DNA from: Qipengyuania oceanensis
GTDB taxonomy: Bacteria; Pseudomonadota; Alphaproteobacteria; Sphingomonadales; Sphingomonadaceae
Reading direction: 5' to 3'
DNA length: 64,000 nt
Assembly: GCF_009827535.1 (NCBI RefSeq)
Contig: NZ_WTYN01000001.1
Location: forward strand, 2,108,001 to 2,172,000
The notes under the pieces are model-generated. The model saw only the letters and a program-made list of their open reading frames with translations, searched no databases and was not told the origin of the DNA. Shown piece after piece: positions 62,401 through 64,000 of the stretch. The translations under genes and the position numbers were made by a program. Every line of letters begins with the position of its first letter. The stretch's first letter is position 1.

Positions 62401-64000
62401 ATGACCCCCGCTGAATTCATATCCAAATGGTGCGCTGTTGACCTGAAAGAGCGGACTGCCTCCCAGTCGCACTTCAACGATATTTGCCGCCTGCTCGACA
62501 TTGAAGACCCAATCACCGCGGACCCCAAAGGCGACTGGTTTACTTTCGAGAAGGGTGCATCGAAGACCGGCGGCGGCGAGGGCTGGGCCGATGTCTGGCG
62601 CAAGGAGTGCTTCGCCTGGGAGTATAAGGGCAAGAAGAAGGACCTTGATCGCGCTTTCGCCCAGCTCCAGCAGTACGCCATCGCGTTGGACAATCCGCCG
62701 CTGCTGATCGTCAGCGACATGGACCGGTTCCGCATCCACACCAACTGGACAAACACGGTGCAGGAGGTCCACGAATTCGCGCTGGATGACCTTCTGGATG
62801 GCGCCACGCGCGATCTTCTGCGCAATTGCTTCCTTGATCCCGAACGTTTGAAGCCTGCCAAGACGCGGCAGATGCTCACCGAAGAGGCGGCAGAGGAATT
62901 CTCCCAGCTTGCCCAACGTCTGCGCGCGCGCGGGCATGAGGCCCATACCGTCGCCCACTTCGTCAATCGGCTGGTTTTCTGCATGTTTGCTGAGGATGTC
63001 CGGCTCCTTCCGGATCACATGTTCACAAAGATGCTGAAAGCCAGCATCAAGGCACCGGCGCGCTTCGAGCAGAACGCAAGCAAACTCTTCGCTGCCATGC
63101 ACAAGGGCGGCGACCTGGACTTCACGCCTATCGAATGGTTCAACGGCGGGCTCTTCGATGATGACAGCGCTTTTCCCCTGGAGCGCGAGGATATCGACAA
63201 TCTCATCGTCGCGGCTGAGCTCGACTGGTCGGAGATCGATCCTTCAATCCTCGGAACGCTCTTTGAGCGTGGGCTCGACCCTGACAAGCGCAGCCAGCTT
63301 GGCGCGCATTATACCGACCGCGACAAGATCATGCAGATTGTGGAACCGGTCATCATCCGCCCCCTGATGGCGGAATGGGAGACGGTAAGGGCAAAGATCG
63401 AGGAAGCGCTCGCCAAGGCCGAGAAGGCCACCGGCGGTGCAAAAACGCGGGCTGAGACTGAAGCCAAACGGTTGCAAGCGGAGTGGCACGAGCGTCTACG
63501 CAATTTCCGCGTGCTCGATCCGGCCTGCGGATCGGGAAATTTTCTCTACCTCTCGCTGCTGGCGCTCAAGGATATCGAGCATCGCACGAACCTTGAGGCC
63601 GAGGCGCTGTCACCGACGCTTGCTGCGCGCTTCCCGTCGAGTGGACCAGAGAACGTTTTGGGGATTGAACTGAACCCCTATGCGGCAGAACTGGCGCGTG
63701 TCTCGGTCTGGATCGGCGAGATTCAGTGGATGCGTCGCAATGGCTTTGAGGCAGCGAAGAACCCGATCCTGAAGCCGCTCTCCAATATCGAGAACCGCGA
63801 TGCGATTGTTGTATTCGATGAAAGCGAGAGCGTGTGGAAAGAGGCCAATTGGCCCCTCGCAAACGTCATCGTGGGAAACCCACCATTTCTCGGCGGCAAG
63901 AGCATGCGGCGCACTCTGGGAGAAGAATCAACATCTGTTATTCGGCGTGTTTACGATGGGCGCTTGGCAGCCTTTTCAGACCTAGTCTGCTACTGGTTTG
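62401..64000 (+). CDS. MmeI-like restriction-methyltransferase (5' part)
   Basis: The first 533 codons are present. An N-terminal nuclease-like domain carries WADVWRKECFAWEYKGKKK, whose E-Y-K fits the D-ExK pattern. A helical spacer leads to a gamma-type adenine methyltransferase with FRVLDPACGSGNFLYL (motif I, near 370-385) and VIVGNPPFLGG (motif IV, near 485-495). This is the layout of type IIL enzymes such as MmeI, but BREX PglX-like proteins share parts. The 3' end with the specificity domain is off the window. Confidence 0.85.
   Translation, partial: MTPAEFISKWCAVDLKERTASQSHFNDICRLLDIEDPITADPKGDWFTFEKGASKTGGGEGWADVWRKECFAWEYKGKKKDLDRAFAQLQQYAIALDNPPLLIVSDMDRFRIHTNWTNTVQEVHEFALDDLLDGATRDLLRNCFLDPERLKPAKTRQMLTEEAAEEFSQLAQRLRARGHEAHTVAHFVNRLVFCMFAEDVRLLPDHMFTKMLKASIKAPARFEQNASKLFAAMHKGGDLDFTPIEWFNGGLFDDDSAFPLEREDIDNLIVAAELDWSEIDPSILGTLFERGLDPDKRSQLGAHYTDRDKIMQIVEPVIIRPLMAEWETVRAKIEEALAKAEKATGGAKTRAETEAKRLQAEWHERLRNFRVLDPACGSGNFLYLSLLALKDIEHRTNLEAEALSPTLAARFPSSGPENVLGIELNPYAAELARVSVWIGEIQWMRRNGFEAAKNPILKPLSNIENRDAIVVFDESESVWKEANWPLANVIVGNPPFLGGKSMRRTLGEESTSVIRRVYDGRLAAFSDLVCYWF

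Overview
The window looks like chromosomal DNA from an alphaproteobacterium of the Sphingomonadales, probably Erythrobacteraceae. That placement is inferred from GC-rich codon use, the style of the ruvB, acnA, ispG and pheA proteins, the xanthine-dehydrogenase and Ku/LigD neighbourhoods, and intergenic repeats that resemble ones I associate with this group. No rRNA or other taxonomic marker is present.

Region 1 (1-19.9 kb) is ordinary core genome: the end of ruvA, a small membrane gene, ruvB, an XRE regulator/membrane-protein pair with its own operators, acnA, an EamA transporter, two L,D-transpeptidases, a histone-deacetylase-like hydrolase, ispG, a ZntB/CorA-type transporter, an SDR, a GNAT, a mechanosensitive channel gene broken by a one-base frameshift, prephenate dehydratase, a membrane-anchored cytochrome c, rlmE and ppx. 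It ends with tRNA-Gln(CTG).

Region 2 (19.96-43.29 kb) is an integrated element of about 23.3 kb. It is bounded by a 14-bp direct repeat, the 3' end of tRNA-Gln and its copy beside a tyrosine integrase. From the tRNA inward it carries a cargo zone (HNH protein, HicBA-type toxin-antitoxin, GFA protein, small ORFs and a cluster of 25-bp palindromic repeats). Next comes a leftward virion-like operon of tail-fibre proteins and a 1601-residue ejection-type protein with a nuclease-like head and a peptidase-like tail. A regulatory and small-gene zone follows, holding three identical palindromes spaced exactly 35 bp apart. The last part is a tightly overlapping replication operon (Xis-like protein, CHC2/Toprim primase, DUF3987 protein, HGG-motif protein) and the integrase. 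I see no terminase, portal, capsid, tail-tube or lysis gene, so it is either a decayed prophage or a helper-dependent satellite.

Region 3 (43.3-58.4 kb) holds an archaic (spore-coat-U type) chaperone-usher pilus locus, a paoABC-like molybdenum aldehyde oxidoreductase, the ku-ligD end-joining pair, and a cold-shock cluster with a divergent IF-1 paralogue, a CspA-type protein and small ORFs.

Region 4 (58.4-64 kb) is a conflict or defence island: hipBA behind three evenly spaced operators, a DUF262/HNH protein of the GmrSD type, and the first 533 codons of an MmeI-like restriction-methyltransferase that runs off the end of the window.
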